From an uncultured Geobacteraceae bacterium (GTDB lineage: Bacteria; Desulfobacterota; Desulfuromonadia; Geobacterales; Pseudopelobacteraceae): a DNA stretch of 14,057 nucleotides. Under the pieces are notes generated by a model. That model saw only the letters and a program-made list of their open reading frames with translations, did not search any database and had not been told where the DNA came from. The position numbers and the translations under genes are program-made. Of this stretch, positions 1-5,660 are shown in pieces. Every line of letters starts with the position of its first letter. The stretch's first letter is position 1. The DNA lies in the NCBI GenBank assembly GCA_903879825.1, contig CAIRND010000371.1, positions 1-14,057 of the forward strand. Direction: 5' to 3'.

Positions 1-591
1 GCGCATATTATTGAGGCCGGTGATATCATCTGTCAGCGACAAACGTTCAACTTCGCACCGCGCCGCCTCATTCTCCCCCGCCAATGTCGCCCCCAGATGG
101 GCTATCAGCATATACGGAAACAGCTCGATGATATGAGTCAGGTAATAGTTCAGCTCCCGGAAGTCGGCGGATGCCAGCAAAATGTAGGATGTGATCGCCA
201 GACCGGCCATGAAATAGGTCACCCGTCGCCCCTGTGTCAACGCGGTTGCCATAAGGATCAGGTAAATCAGTGACATGAACGGGCTGGTTATTTTGCCGGT
301 ATACCAGCAGACCGCCACAATAAAGGTGAGAAAAACCATCAGGTCGATGAAAATCTTAAGGGCCCCGTATTTACGCGAAAGCACCCCATAACGGGCATTG
401 AGATTATAGAGAAACAGTGCCACCGAGAACCCGGCCAGGAAAACCATGCTGTCGTTTTCAGGTGAAGAAAGTTTTATATCAAGTGTTACCAGCGCAATCA
501 ACAACCAGGAGATATTACCCATAATGCGGTCATAGCCCTTGTAGCGCTGCTGTTGACTCTGGCCGGCTCCAAACTGAAATATGTCTTCCAT
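1..591 (-). CDS. Membrane sensor diguanylate cyclase (GGDEF), N-terminal part; cut by window edge
   Basis: Reading from the ATG at 591 towards the left edge gives 197 uninterrupted codons. After a short polar N-terminus there are about six hydrophobic segments. The third and fourth, around a TGKITSPF motif, resemble the 6-TM sensor region of PilS-type histidine kinases. The last residues, LSLTDDITGLNNMR, match the usual opening of a GGDEF domain (LTDxLTGLxNRR), so the missing part should be a diguanylate cyclase making c-di-GMP. The GGDEF signature itself lies outside the window, so catalytic competence cannot be judged. A GAGGAGAGG ribosome-binding site lies directly upstream of the chosen ATG. 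The gene begins 16 bases after the stop of the DedA-like gene, so the two are probably co-transcribed. A histidine kinase downstream of the TM region is less likely given the TDDITGL motif. Confidence 0.72.
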   Translation of the reverse strand, partial: MEDIFQFGAGQSQQQRYKGYDRIMGNISWLLIALVTLDIKLSSPENDSMVFLAGFSVALFLYNLNARYGVLSRKYGALKIFIDLMVFLTFIVAVCWYTGKITSPFMSLIYLILMATALTQGRRVTYFMAGLAITSYILLASADFRELNYYLTHIIELFPYMLIAHLGATLAGENEAARCEVERLSLTDDITGLNNMR

Positions 592-607
592 TTCTGGCAC
601 CTCTCCT

Positions 608-1057
608 CTATCCAGCGCTTGTTACGGTGATAACGGCGACAACAGCATAGCGGGCAAGTTTTCCGGCAGCCACCAGCAGTGAAAACAGTCCGAAATTTAC
701 CCGTACCATGCCCCCCACCAGGCAAAGCGGATCGCCTATTATCGGCAGCCAGGAAAATAACAGCGAGTACACCCCAAAACGTTGGTAATAGATCCGGGCT
801 CGATCCTGCTGTTGCAGGGAAACGCGCAGAACCTTCTCGATCAGCCAGCTGCCGCCCCATATCCCGATCAGATAGGTCATCACTGCGCCACAATAGTTAC
901 CGGCCGTGGCAACGGCAACCGAGGGGAGTGGATCATAGCCACCCACCAGCATCATCACCAGCAGCCATTCAGACCCGAGCGGCAGCAGCGTTGAAGCAAG
1001 AAAACTCAGAAAAAACAGTGACAGATATCCTGGCTGGTTAAGCCAGTCATGCAGCAT
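608..1057 (-). CDS. YqaA-like DedA-family inner membrane protein
   Basis: A small, very hydrophobic protein (149 residues from the ATG at 1057) with several membrane segments. It shows the YqaA-type pattern: ASTLLPLGSEWLLVMML near the N-terminus, a central ATAGNYCGAVMTYLIG, and a C-terminal LPIIGDPLCLVGGMVRVN followed by a GKLARYAVV segment. These align well with what I recall of E. coli YqaA, whose lead-in to the FLSATLLP block is about the same length as from ATG 1057. The DedA/SNARE-associated superfamily is linked to lipid flipping and envelope homeostasis; a specific substrate for YqaA members is not known. Start choice is uncertain. The frame is open to a TTG at 1096, preceded by GGGGAG at long spacing, giving 162 residues, while ATG 1057 lacks a clear ribosome-binding site. 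Transcribed towards the GGDEF gene, 16 bases away. Confidence 0.8.
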   Translation of the reverse strand: MLHDWLNQPGYLSLFFLSFLASTLLPLGSEWLLVMMLVGGYDPLPSVAVATAGNYCGAVMTYLIGIWGGSWLIEKVLRVSLQQQDRARIYYQRFGVYSLLFSWLPIIGDPLCLVGGMVRVNFGLFSLLVAAGKLARYAVVAVITVTSAG

Positions 1058-1137
1058 GACCGTATAGGTCAGAAATTGGTTGTCTAAATGGCTCAAACCG
1101 CTACAATGCTCCCCGCCACAGATGAAATAGTGCGCCC

Positions 1138-1165
1138 ATTGTAGCGATTAATTATATTTCGGCAA
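1138..1165 (-). promoter_or_regulatory. Sigma70-like promoter for the DedA/GGDEF pair
   Basis: On the minus strand a TTGCCG -35 box (1160-1165) is followed after 16 bases by a TACAAT -10 box (1138-1143). Transcription would start near 1130, giving a leader of about 35 bases to the TTG at 1096 or 75 bases to the ATG at 1057. Read from the sequence; not experimentally supported. Confidence 0.45.
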
Positions 1166-1308
1166 GGGAGAACCATGCAGAAATGAAAACCGGCTAAAAA
1201 ATATTCCCCGGCGGGTCGATTGCATTCGATCATCCGGCTGCTTGAAACCAGACGCGAGACGTATATTGGCACGGGAAGTGATTAAAAAAGCGCTTGATAT
1301 TATTTTCT

Positions 1309-1511
1309 GATGTAACTGCTCAGATCAAAAACGAATCAAAGGCAACTCACACGGAGGCACAAAGGCACGGAGAAAGTCAAAATAAAATCTTTTTGGCTTA
1401 CTCCTAAGGCTTTATGATCTTTATCCTGGTTTTCTCTGTGCCTCTGTGCCTCTGTGCCTCCGTGTGAAACTGGTTTTGCATTTCTGCTTTCATGACCTGA
1501 GCAGTTACATC
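1309..1511. repeat. Intergenic inverted-repeat element (MITE-like) with octamer-built arms
   Basis: The ends are a perfect 15-bp inverted repeat, GATGTAACTGCTCAG at 1309-1323 and its complement at 1497-1511. Inside is a second, larger inverted repeat: a left arm at 1348-1375 starting CACACGGAGGCAC and a right arm at 1431-1466 ending CTCCGTGTG. The right arm contains three copies of the octamer CTGTGCCT in tandem (complement AGGCACAG); the left arm has one unit fewer. The loop between the arms is about 55 bases and has no coding sequence. The element fills most of the 1097-1545 gap between the divergent genes and ends about 35 bases before the MidA start codon. A second element using the same CACAGAGN unit is at 9949-10099. 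Confidence 0.7.
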
Positions 1512-1545
1512 TGATTTAACTTTGAAAGAGGGAGTACGGATTCAC

Positions 1546-2694
1546 ATGACTATCGACACAACACCGCTCAATGAGATCATCACCGCCCGCATTGCCGCCC
1601 GGGGGCGCATCACTTTTGCCGAATTTATGGCGGCCTGCCTGTATGAACCGGGACTTGGTTACTATACGTCAGCAGGGCGTAAAGTCGGTGCCGAGGGGGA
1701 TTTTTATACCAGCATCACCGTGCACGCCGCCTTCGGGCGGGTACTCGCCCGCGAGATGGCTCAGATGTGGCGCAGCATGGGTTGCCCGACCGGATTTACC
1801 CTGGTGGAGTGCGGCGCCGGCAATGGCCGTCTGGCATGTGACATCATGGATTATCTGGCAGAGCGGGAAGAGCAGATGTATGGCGCTCTGCAGCTGGTAC
1901 TGGTTGAACAGGAACCATCTCTTGAATCGGCGCAGCGCGACATGCTCGCCGCCCACATCAGCCGGCTCAGCTGGCTTTCTCCCGATGAGTTTGCGTCCGG
2001 ACGTTTCACCTTCAGCGGCTGCCTTTACTCAAATGAGCTTATTGATGCTTTACCAGTTCAACGCGTTGTCATGACCTCAGAGGGGCTGAAGGAAATCTAT
2101 GTCGTCTGTATGGACGGCGCTTTTTCCGAAGAGACCGGCGAGCTGTCCACACCGGAACTTGAGGCATATCTGCTGCGGATTGGAGTCGTGCTGCATCCGG
2201 CTCAGCAAGCCGAAATTAACCTGAATGCACCAAAATGGCTGGCATCCGCCGCCACTGCTCTTCAGCAGGGCTTTATCCTGACAATCGATTACGGCTACAC
2301 CGCAGCCGAACTGTATACCCCACGGCGTAAATTGGGTACGCTGCTCTGCTATTATCGCCACCAGACCGAAGAGAATCCCTACCTCCGTCTCGGCTTGCAG
2401 GACATCACCACTCATGTTGATTTCACTACTCTGATGGCCTGCGGAGAAAGCATTGGCCTGAAGAATGTCTGGTTTGGCGAACAGTATCGCTTCCTGATGT
2501 CAGCCGGCATTGTCGAAGAGATTGAAGAGATTGAGCGTTCAGATGTTTCTGACGAAGAAAAGCTCCGGCTCCGCTTAACACTCAAAAAACTGATCCTGCC
2601 TGATGGCGGGATGGGTGACACCTTCCGGGTATTGATCCAATCCGCGGGGGTTGCTGCACCCACGCTACTCTGCCAGCGCCGGATCGGAGGCTGA
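1546..2694 (+). CDS. MidA/NDUFAF7-family SAM-dependent methyltransferase (DUF185)
   Basis: A 382-residue protein of the DUF185/MidA family. Typical family blocks are visible in order: a GAEGDFYTS motif near residue 50, an S-adenosylmethionine-binding loop ECGAGNGRLACDI near residue 90, NELIDALPVQRVV near 163, LTIDYGY and a GTLLCYYRH block in the middle, and a DITTHVDF block in the C-terminal third. The mitochondrial homologue NDUFAF7 methylates an arginine in complex I subunit NDUFS2; bacterial targets are not settled, so only the methyltransferase activity is assigned. ATG 1546 is preceded by AGAGGGAG (1527-1534), 11 bases away. An in-frame TTG at 1522 would add eight residues but lies inside that ribosome-binding region. 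The stop codon directly abuts the ATG of the HAD gene, so the two are translationally coupled. Confidence 0.88.
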   Translation: MTIDTTPLNEIITARIAARGRITFAEFMAACLYEPGLGYYTSAGRKVGAEGDFYTSITVHAAFGRVLAREMAQMWRSMGCPTGFTLVECGAGNGRLACDIMDYLAEREEQMYGALQLVLVEQEPSLESAQRDMLAAHISRLSWLSPDEFASGRFTFSGCLYSNELIDALPVQRVVMTSEGLKEIYVVCMDGAFSEETGELSTPELEAYLLRIGVVLHPAQQAEINLNAPKWLASAATALQQGFILTIDYGYTAAELYTPRRKLGTLLCYYRHQTEENPYLRLGLQDITTHVDFTTLMACGESIGLKNVWFGEQYRFLMSAGIVEEIEEIERSDVSDEEKLRLRLTLKKLILPDGGMGDTFRVLIQSAGVAAPTLLCQRRIGG

Positions 2695-3342
2695 ATGTCA
2701 GCCTTCACTGCCACCCGGATTGAGGGGATAGTGTTCGATCTGGACGGAACCCTGTATGTATGCGACCGTTTTGCCGCCGAGATCCAGAATGCTTCCGTAT
2801 CATATATCGCCGGGATAAAGGGACTCAGCCACAATGATGCGGAGTTGCTGATGACCGCAACCAGAGCCAGACTTACGGAGGTGAGCGGTACGATTCAGAC
2901 GATCTCTGCCGTCTGTACAGAGCTGGGGGGAAACGTGCAGGAGCTGCATCGTTTTTTTGAACGCACCCTGCGGCCGGAGGCATATCTTGTCCGCGATGAG
3001 CGGGTAATCAGGCTGCTGGAACGCTTGGCACAACAGTATTCACTCTATATTTACACAAACAATAATCGTGTCTTGACGACTCGCATAATGGATTATCTTG
3101 GTCTGGATGGTGTGGTACACGGAATTTTTACCATTGATGACACGTGGCGGGGTAAGCCGGATGAGGAGATGGTACAAGGGGTATTGGGGAGAATCGGGTT
3201 GTCTCCGCACGCTGTGCTGTTTGTCGGAGATCGCTATGATGTTGACCTGCGAATACCGGAGCAACTCGGCTGCCCCGTGTACCTGAGCCAGAATCTGGAG
3301 CAGCTCCTCCGTCTGGAGGAAGAGCTGCTTACCTCGCGCTAA
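2695..3342 (+). CDS. HAD-superfamily hydrolase (phosphatase)
   Basis: A 215-residue protein with all four HAD motifs: motif I FDLDGTL with nucleophile and acid Asp15/Asp17; motif II YIYTNNN with Thr121; motif III Lys154 in RGKPDEEM; and motif IV VGDRYDVDL with Asp179 and nearby acidic residues. An all-helical C1-type cap fits between motifs I and II (about residues 25-95), as in phosphoglycolate phosphatase and beta-phosphoglucomutase relatives. Substrate is not predictable from sequence. The ATG follows the upstream TGA without a gap, with a GGAGG inside the end of the methyltransferase gene (2686-2690). It is the last gene of this plus-strand pair. Confidence 0.85.
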   Translation: MSAFTATRIEGIVFDLDGTLYVCDRFAAEIQNASVSYIAGIKGLSHNDAELLMTATRARLTEVSGTIQTISAVCTELGGNVQELHRFFERTLRPEAYLVRDERVIRLLERLAQQYSLYIYTNNNRVLTTRIMDYLGLDGVVHGIFTIDDTWRGKPDEEMVQGVLGRIGLSPHAVLFVGDRYDVDLRIPEQLGCPVYLSQNLEQLLRLEEELLTSR

Positions 3343-3365
3343 AAACGAAAATTCACATCGTTTTT
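3341..3365. terminator. Weak AT-rich hairpin, possible bidirectional terminator
   Basis: AAAAACGA at 3341-3348 pairs with TCGTTTTT at 3358-3365 around a nine-base loop. It overlaps the HAD stop codon on the plus strand, and the run of Ts works in either direction because the hairpin is symmetrical. The stem is AT-rich and therefore weak. It sits between convergent gene ends (HAD from the left, HEPN from the right), where a shared terminator is expected. Confidence 0.4.
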
Positions 3366-3368
3366 TAT

Positions 3369-3437
3369 GCATAACGTGACAAGGCACACCGTTAAGCGGC
3401 GGCTTTTTCCGCTGAGCGGTGCTGCCGTTAGTTAGAC
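3369..3437 (-). mobile_element. attC-like integron recombination site (single copy)
   Basis: Read on the minus strand this 69-base segment has the architecture of an attC site. R'' box is GTCTAAC (3431-3437), matching RYYYAAC. R' box is GTTATGC (3369-3375), one base off GTTRRRY. Between them GGCAGCACCG pairs with CGGTGTGCC over nine base pairs, leaving one unpaired G on the L'' side, as attC extrahelical bases do. Asymmetric spacers of 4 and 7 bases separate R and L boxes. The centre holds a short AGCGG/CCGCT stem with a nine-base loop. It begins 55 bases downstream of the HEPN stop codon and is oriented as in a cassette carrying that gene pair. No integrase gene or second attC is visible. 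It could instead be a fortuitous stem-loop or terminator. Confidence 0.45.
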
Positions 3438-3492
3438 ATTCTTATCTGTTGCTATGGAATTAAAAGCGAGAATTATGATACGTGGTGGGGAT

Positions 3493-3894
3493 TTATGAAG
3501 ATTGTTGAAAGTAACTCTTTACGGCCTCAACAAAACGTGATGCCTTGTCGATCTCTTCCTTTACCTGTTCTTCGGACAAGGTCGGTCTTACCTTGTAATC
3601 TGAGGATTGCCGCAGTTCAAAAGCCTTGTGAAGATCTTTAGACAATATTCGGGGAAATATTCCTTTCAGTACATACTCAGTATCGAACAGACTGATAATA
3701 CCAGAGTGCTTGGTGGGAGCCTTGCCAATGTCCTGCAAAAGAGCAAGCGCGGAATAGAACATTGCATAGTAACAACGGTTGACAATGCTTTGCGGGCTTC
3801 GCCCACCAGTGTTTAGATAAATTGCATCATCCAAGGCAATCTGTGCTTGTTCAAGCCGATAGATGATAATAGTGCTTTTGTCTTCCTGCTTCAC
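3493..3894 (-). CDS. HEPN-domain protein, probable toxin of an MNT/HEPN pair
   Basis: A 133-residue mostly helical protein of the HEPN family found beside small nucleotidyltransferases (COG1895 type). Visible family blocks are NRCYYAMFYSA (39-49), a KHSGIISLF block (62-70) and ELRQSSDY (93-100). Arg95 is followed by Asp99-Tyr100 rather than the RX4-6H motif of ribonuclease HEPN proteins, so nuclease activity is uncertain. In studied HepT/MntA pairs the HEPN protein is an RNase whose tyrosine is AMPylated by its partner; here Tyr100 sits where such a residue would be. The start is a GTG whose first bases overlap the partner's TGA stop in a GTGA, giving translational coupling. The attC-like site follows 55 bases after the stop. 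Confidence 0.82.
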   Translation of the reverse strand: MKQEDKSTIIIYRLEQAQIALDDAIYLNTGGRSPQSIVNRCYYAMFYSALALLQDIGKAPTKHSGIISLFDTEYVLKGIFPRILSKDLHKAFELRQSSDYKVRPTLSEEQVKEEIDKASRFVEAVKSYFQQSS

Positions 3895-4205
3895 AGGAAT
3901 ACTCCTTCGGCTCTGATGTTAGCTGCTAAAAGAGATTGACTCTCAATACCTTCCCATTCTGACCGTGAATAAGATACCGGCACAACCACAATGCCGCTCT
4001 CGAAACCAGACTCCCAAGCACAATCGCTGATGTAATCCGCCGTAGAAGTATCCAGTTGATCTACTACCACCAAAACATCCATGTCGGAATATCGCCCAGC
4101 ATCTCCTCTTGCCCGTGAGCCGAACAGGGCAAATGTATTCAGATGCACCCTTTGCTCCAGCATCTGCTTGAATGTTTCAAGTATGTGCTTCTCTTTAGGT
4201 TTCAT
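3891..4205 (-). CDS. MNT-domain nucleotidyltransferase, probable antitoxin of the HEPN pair
   Basis: A 104-residue minimal nucleotidyltransferase. The catalytic signature GSX10DXD is intact: Gly29-Ser30 in FGSRARGDAG and Asp41/Asp43 in SDMDVLVV, the residues that bind the nucleotide and metal. MntA-type antitoxins neutralise the partner HEPN toxin by transferring AMP to it; this role is inferred from family and neighbour. It is transcribed first and overlaps the HEPN start by four bases. The ATG has no recognisable ribosome-binding site; the preceding bases are GTGGCCCC. A promoter-like pair lies so close upstream that the mRNA may be leaderless. Frame and length match the family. Confidence 0.85.
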   Translation of the reverse strand: MKPKEKHILETFKQMLEQRVHLNTFALFGSRARGDAGRYSDMDVLVVVDQLDTSTADYISDCAWESGFESGIVVVPVSYSRSEWEGIESQSLLAANIRAEGVFL

Positions 4206-4211
4206 GGGGCC

Positions 4212-4240
4212 ACTATATCATATATTCTTGTGCGAACAAG
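4212..4240 (-). promoter_or_regulatory. Promoter with small inverted repeat upstream of the toxin-antitoxin pair
   Basis: On the minus strand TTGTTC (4234-4239) and TATAGT (4212-4217) are 16 bases apart and resemble -35 and -10 boxes. Transcription would begin within a base or two of the ATG at 4205. The -35 box is part of an inverted repeat, CTTGT-TCGC-ACAAG (4227-4240), which could be an operator for autoregulation. Pattern-based only. Confidence 0.35.
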
Positions 4241-4330
4241 CCGGATTAATAGCAAATTGAGTCATGGGCATTTTCAGCCTTTTTCCAGCAATTTCTCTAA
4301 AAATGGGGTACGGCCTCTCAATGGCGGTAT

Positions 4331-5281
4331 TTACTTCTCCCGCAGATACGTCAGCAGTGCCTGAAAATCCTCAGGCGGCTCCGTTGTAAACTCAACATAT
4401 TCACCGCTGGTGGGGTGGATAAAACCGAGGCAACGGGCGTGCAGCGCCTGACGACCAAGATGGTTGATCATGCCGCGCAGCTTGGTATCGGGTATGTTGT
4501 TGGTGCGGCCGCCATCTGGATAAAGCGGATCACCCAGCAGCGGAAAACCGGCCTCGGTCAAATGTACCCGGATCTGATGAGTACGTCCGGTCTCCAGGCG
4601 AAGCTCCACAAGAGAAACTCTTCCAAAACGTTCCTTCACCTTCCAGCGGGTAATCGCATGCTTACCATTTTTGGCCGTACCGGACAGACGCAGGCGCTCG
4701 GTCGGATGGCGACCGATAATCCCTTCTATTTTGCCGGTATCCTCCTGCGGAGACCCAAAAATCAGCGCTTGATAGATACGCTTGACGGTGTGGACACTAA
4801 ACTGTTCCGACAGCGCCTGATGGGCCCGGTCATGCTTGGCAGCCACCAAAACACCTGACGTTCCCTTATCAAGACGATGAACAATGCCGGGGCGTAATTC
4901 CCCGCCAATACCGGCAAGATCGTCGCAATGGGCGAGCAGTGCGTTAACCAGAGTGCCGCTGGTGTTGCCCGCACCTGGATGCACGACCATCCCCGCCGCT
5001 TTGTTGATCACGATCAGATCGCTGTCCTCATACAACACGTCCAGCGGGATTGATTCGGCAAGTGGCACGGCCGGCAGCGGTGGTGGGATATCGATCTCGA
5101 TCTGCTCCCCCCCTTTCAGCTTGAGCGATGTACGCACCGCATTACCATCAACCAGCACACAGCCGGTTTCAATGTACCTCTGGACCGCAGCACGGGATTC
5201 GCCTTCAAGCTCACGGCTCAAAAAAAGATCAATTCTGCACGGTTCGTTTTCGGGGGGAAATATCAGTGAAATATGATTCAT
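4331..5281 (-). CDS. RluD-family (RluA-type) large-subunit rRNA pseudouridine synthase
   Basis: A 316-residue protein with an N-terminal S4 RNA-binding domain (RIDLFLSRELEGESR to VLVDG, about residues 15-47) followed by the RluA-type catalytic domain. The active-site motif HRLDKGTSG carries catalytic Asp138; the family block LETGRTHQIRVHL and GDPLYPDG follow. RluD members isomerise uridines in helix 69 of 23S rRNA, helping ribosome assembly and release. Which paralogue this is (RluA, C or D) is judged from the S4 domain plus length, favouring RluD. ATG 5281 is chosen because GAGG lies six bases upstream; an in-frame start at 5311 would fall inside a hairpin and adds residues outside the family core. 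No strong terminator is seen after the stop; 4241-4330 is otherwise empty. Confidence 0.9.
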   Translation of the reverse strand: MNHISLIFPPENEPCRIDLFLSRELEGESRAAVQRYIETGCVLVDGNAVRTSLKLKGGEQIEIDIPPPLPAVPLAESIPLDVLYEDSDLIVINKAAGMVVHPGAGNTSGTLVNALLAHCDDLAGIGGELRPGIVHRLDKGTSGVLVAAKHDRAHQALSEQFSVHTVKRIYQALIFGSPQEDTGKIEGIIGRHPTERLRLSGTAKNGKHAITRWKVKERFGRVSLVELRLETGRTHQIRVHLTEAGFPLLGDPLYPDGGRTNNIPDTKLRGMINHLGRQALHARCLGFIHPTSGEYVEFTTEPPEDFQALLTYLREK

Positions 5282-5290
5282 GGAGTTCCT

Positions 5291-5328
5291 CAATAAATAG
5301 CAAAGGCGCACCGGGGCAGGTACGCCTT
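5291..5328 (-). terminator. Hairpin with T-rich tail between the small gene and the pseudouridine synthase gene
   Basis: On the minus strand AAGGCGTACC (5319-5328) pairs with GGTGCGCCTT (5303-5312) over ten positions, one of them a wobble or mismatch, around a six-base loop, and TTTGCTATTTATT follows. It lies 27 bases after the stop at 5355 and 22 bases before the ATG at 5281. It may end the upstream transcript or attenuate read-through into the synthase gene. Confidence 0.5.
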
Positions 5329-5354
5329 GCAGAAATAATTAGTATGACTGACCG

Positions 5355-5618
5355 TTACCAAATTGGTGATTCTATTTTACCGGCCCGCTTGATCAGAACA
5401 TCAACAACGGCTATCTCGTAAATAAGATCCGGGTTTATGCTGGCTGATACCCGGGAGAGAAAATGCTGCCGCCCCTCTTCGATCTCATCTTTGAGAACAT
5501 CAAAAATATTATCGTTTTTGATGCCGCTCTCGACCTTTTCCTTATTGTATATGGCCACATCGGAAAGAATTGCTCTGGACAACCGCTTGGCCTGATCCGG
5601 ATTATCAATCAAGTTCAT
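5355..5618 (-). CDS. Small conserved protein of unknown function
   Basis: An acidic, helical protein of 87 residues with no signal peptide or membrane segment. The block SDVAIYNKEKVESGIKNDN and the following DVLKDEIEEGRQHFLSRV look like a small protein I associate with Geobacter relatives, but I do not know a function. The C-terminal half (PDLIYEIAVVDVLIKRA) is predicted helical. ATG 5618 is preferred because GGGGAT lies nine bases upstream; an in-frame ATG at 5633 would add five residues but has no ribosome-binding site. It follows the HtrA stop by about 40 bases on the same strand, so it is probably transcribed with it, and it is followed by a hairpin. Confidence 0.7.
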   Translation of the reverse strand: MNLIDNPDQAKRLSRAILSDVAIYNKEKVESGIKNDNIFDVLKDEIEEGRQHFLSRVSASINPDLIYEIAVVDVLIKRAGKIESPIW

Positions 5619-5660
5619 GGATGATATCCCCATAGAATAACGTTGAGAGGCACAATAGCA

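Noticed and set aside
498..893. Overlapping minus-strand open frame of 131 codons
   Set aside because: It crosses the DedA-like stop and the GGDEF start in another frame; its Cys/Arg-rich composition is typical of a shifted frame.
679..1041. Open frame on the plus strand opposite the DedA-like gene
   Set aside because: It is a low-complexity antisense shadow (many Arg, Pro, Ser) with no ribosome-binding site, while the minus strand encodes a recognisable membrane protein family.
1431..1466. Tandem octamers taken as a possible CRISPR remnant
   Set aside because: The units are eight bases, contiguous, without spacers, and form one arm of an inverted repeat; no cas genes are in the window.
4241..4330. 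Possible second attC or attI on the other side of the toxin-antitoxin pair
   Set aside because: No paired R and L boxes or stem of the right layout could be found there by eye.
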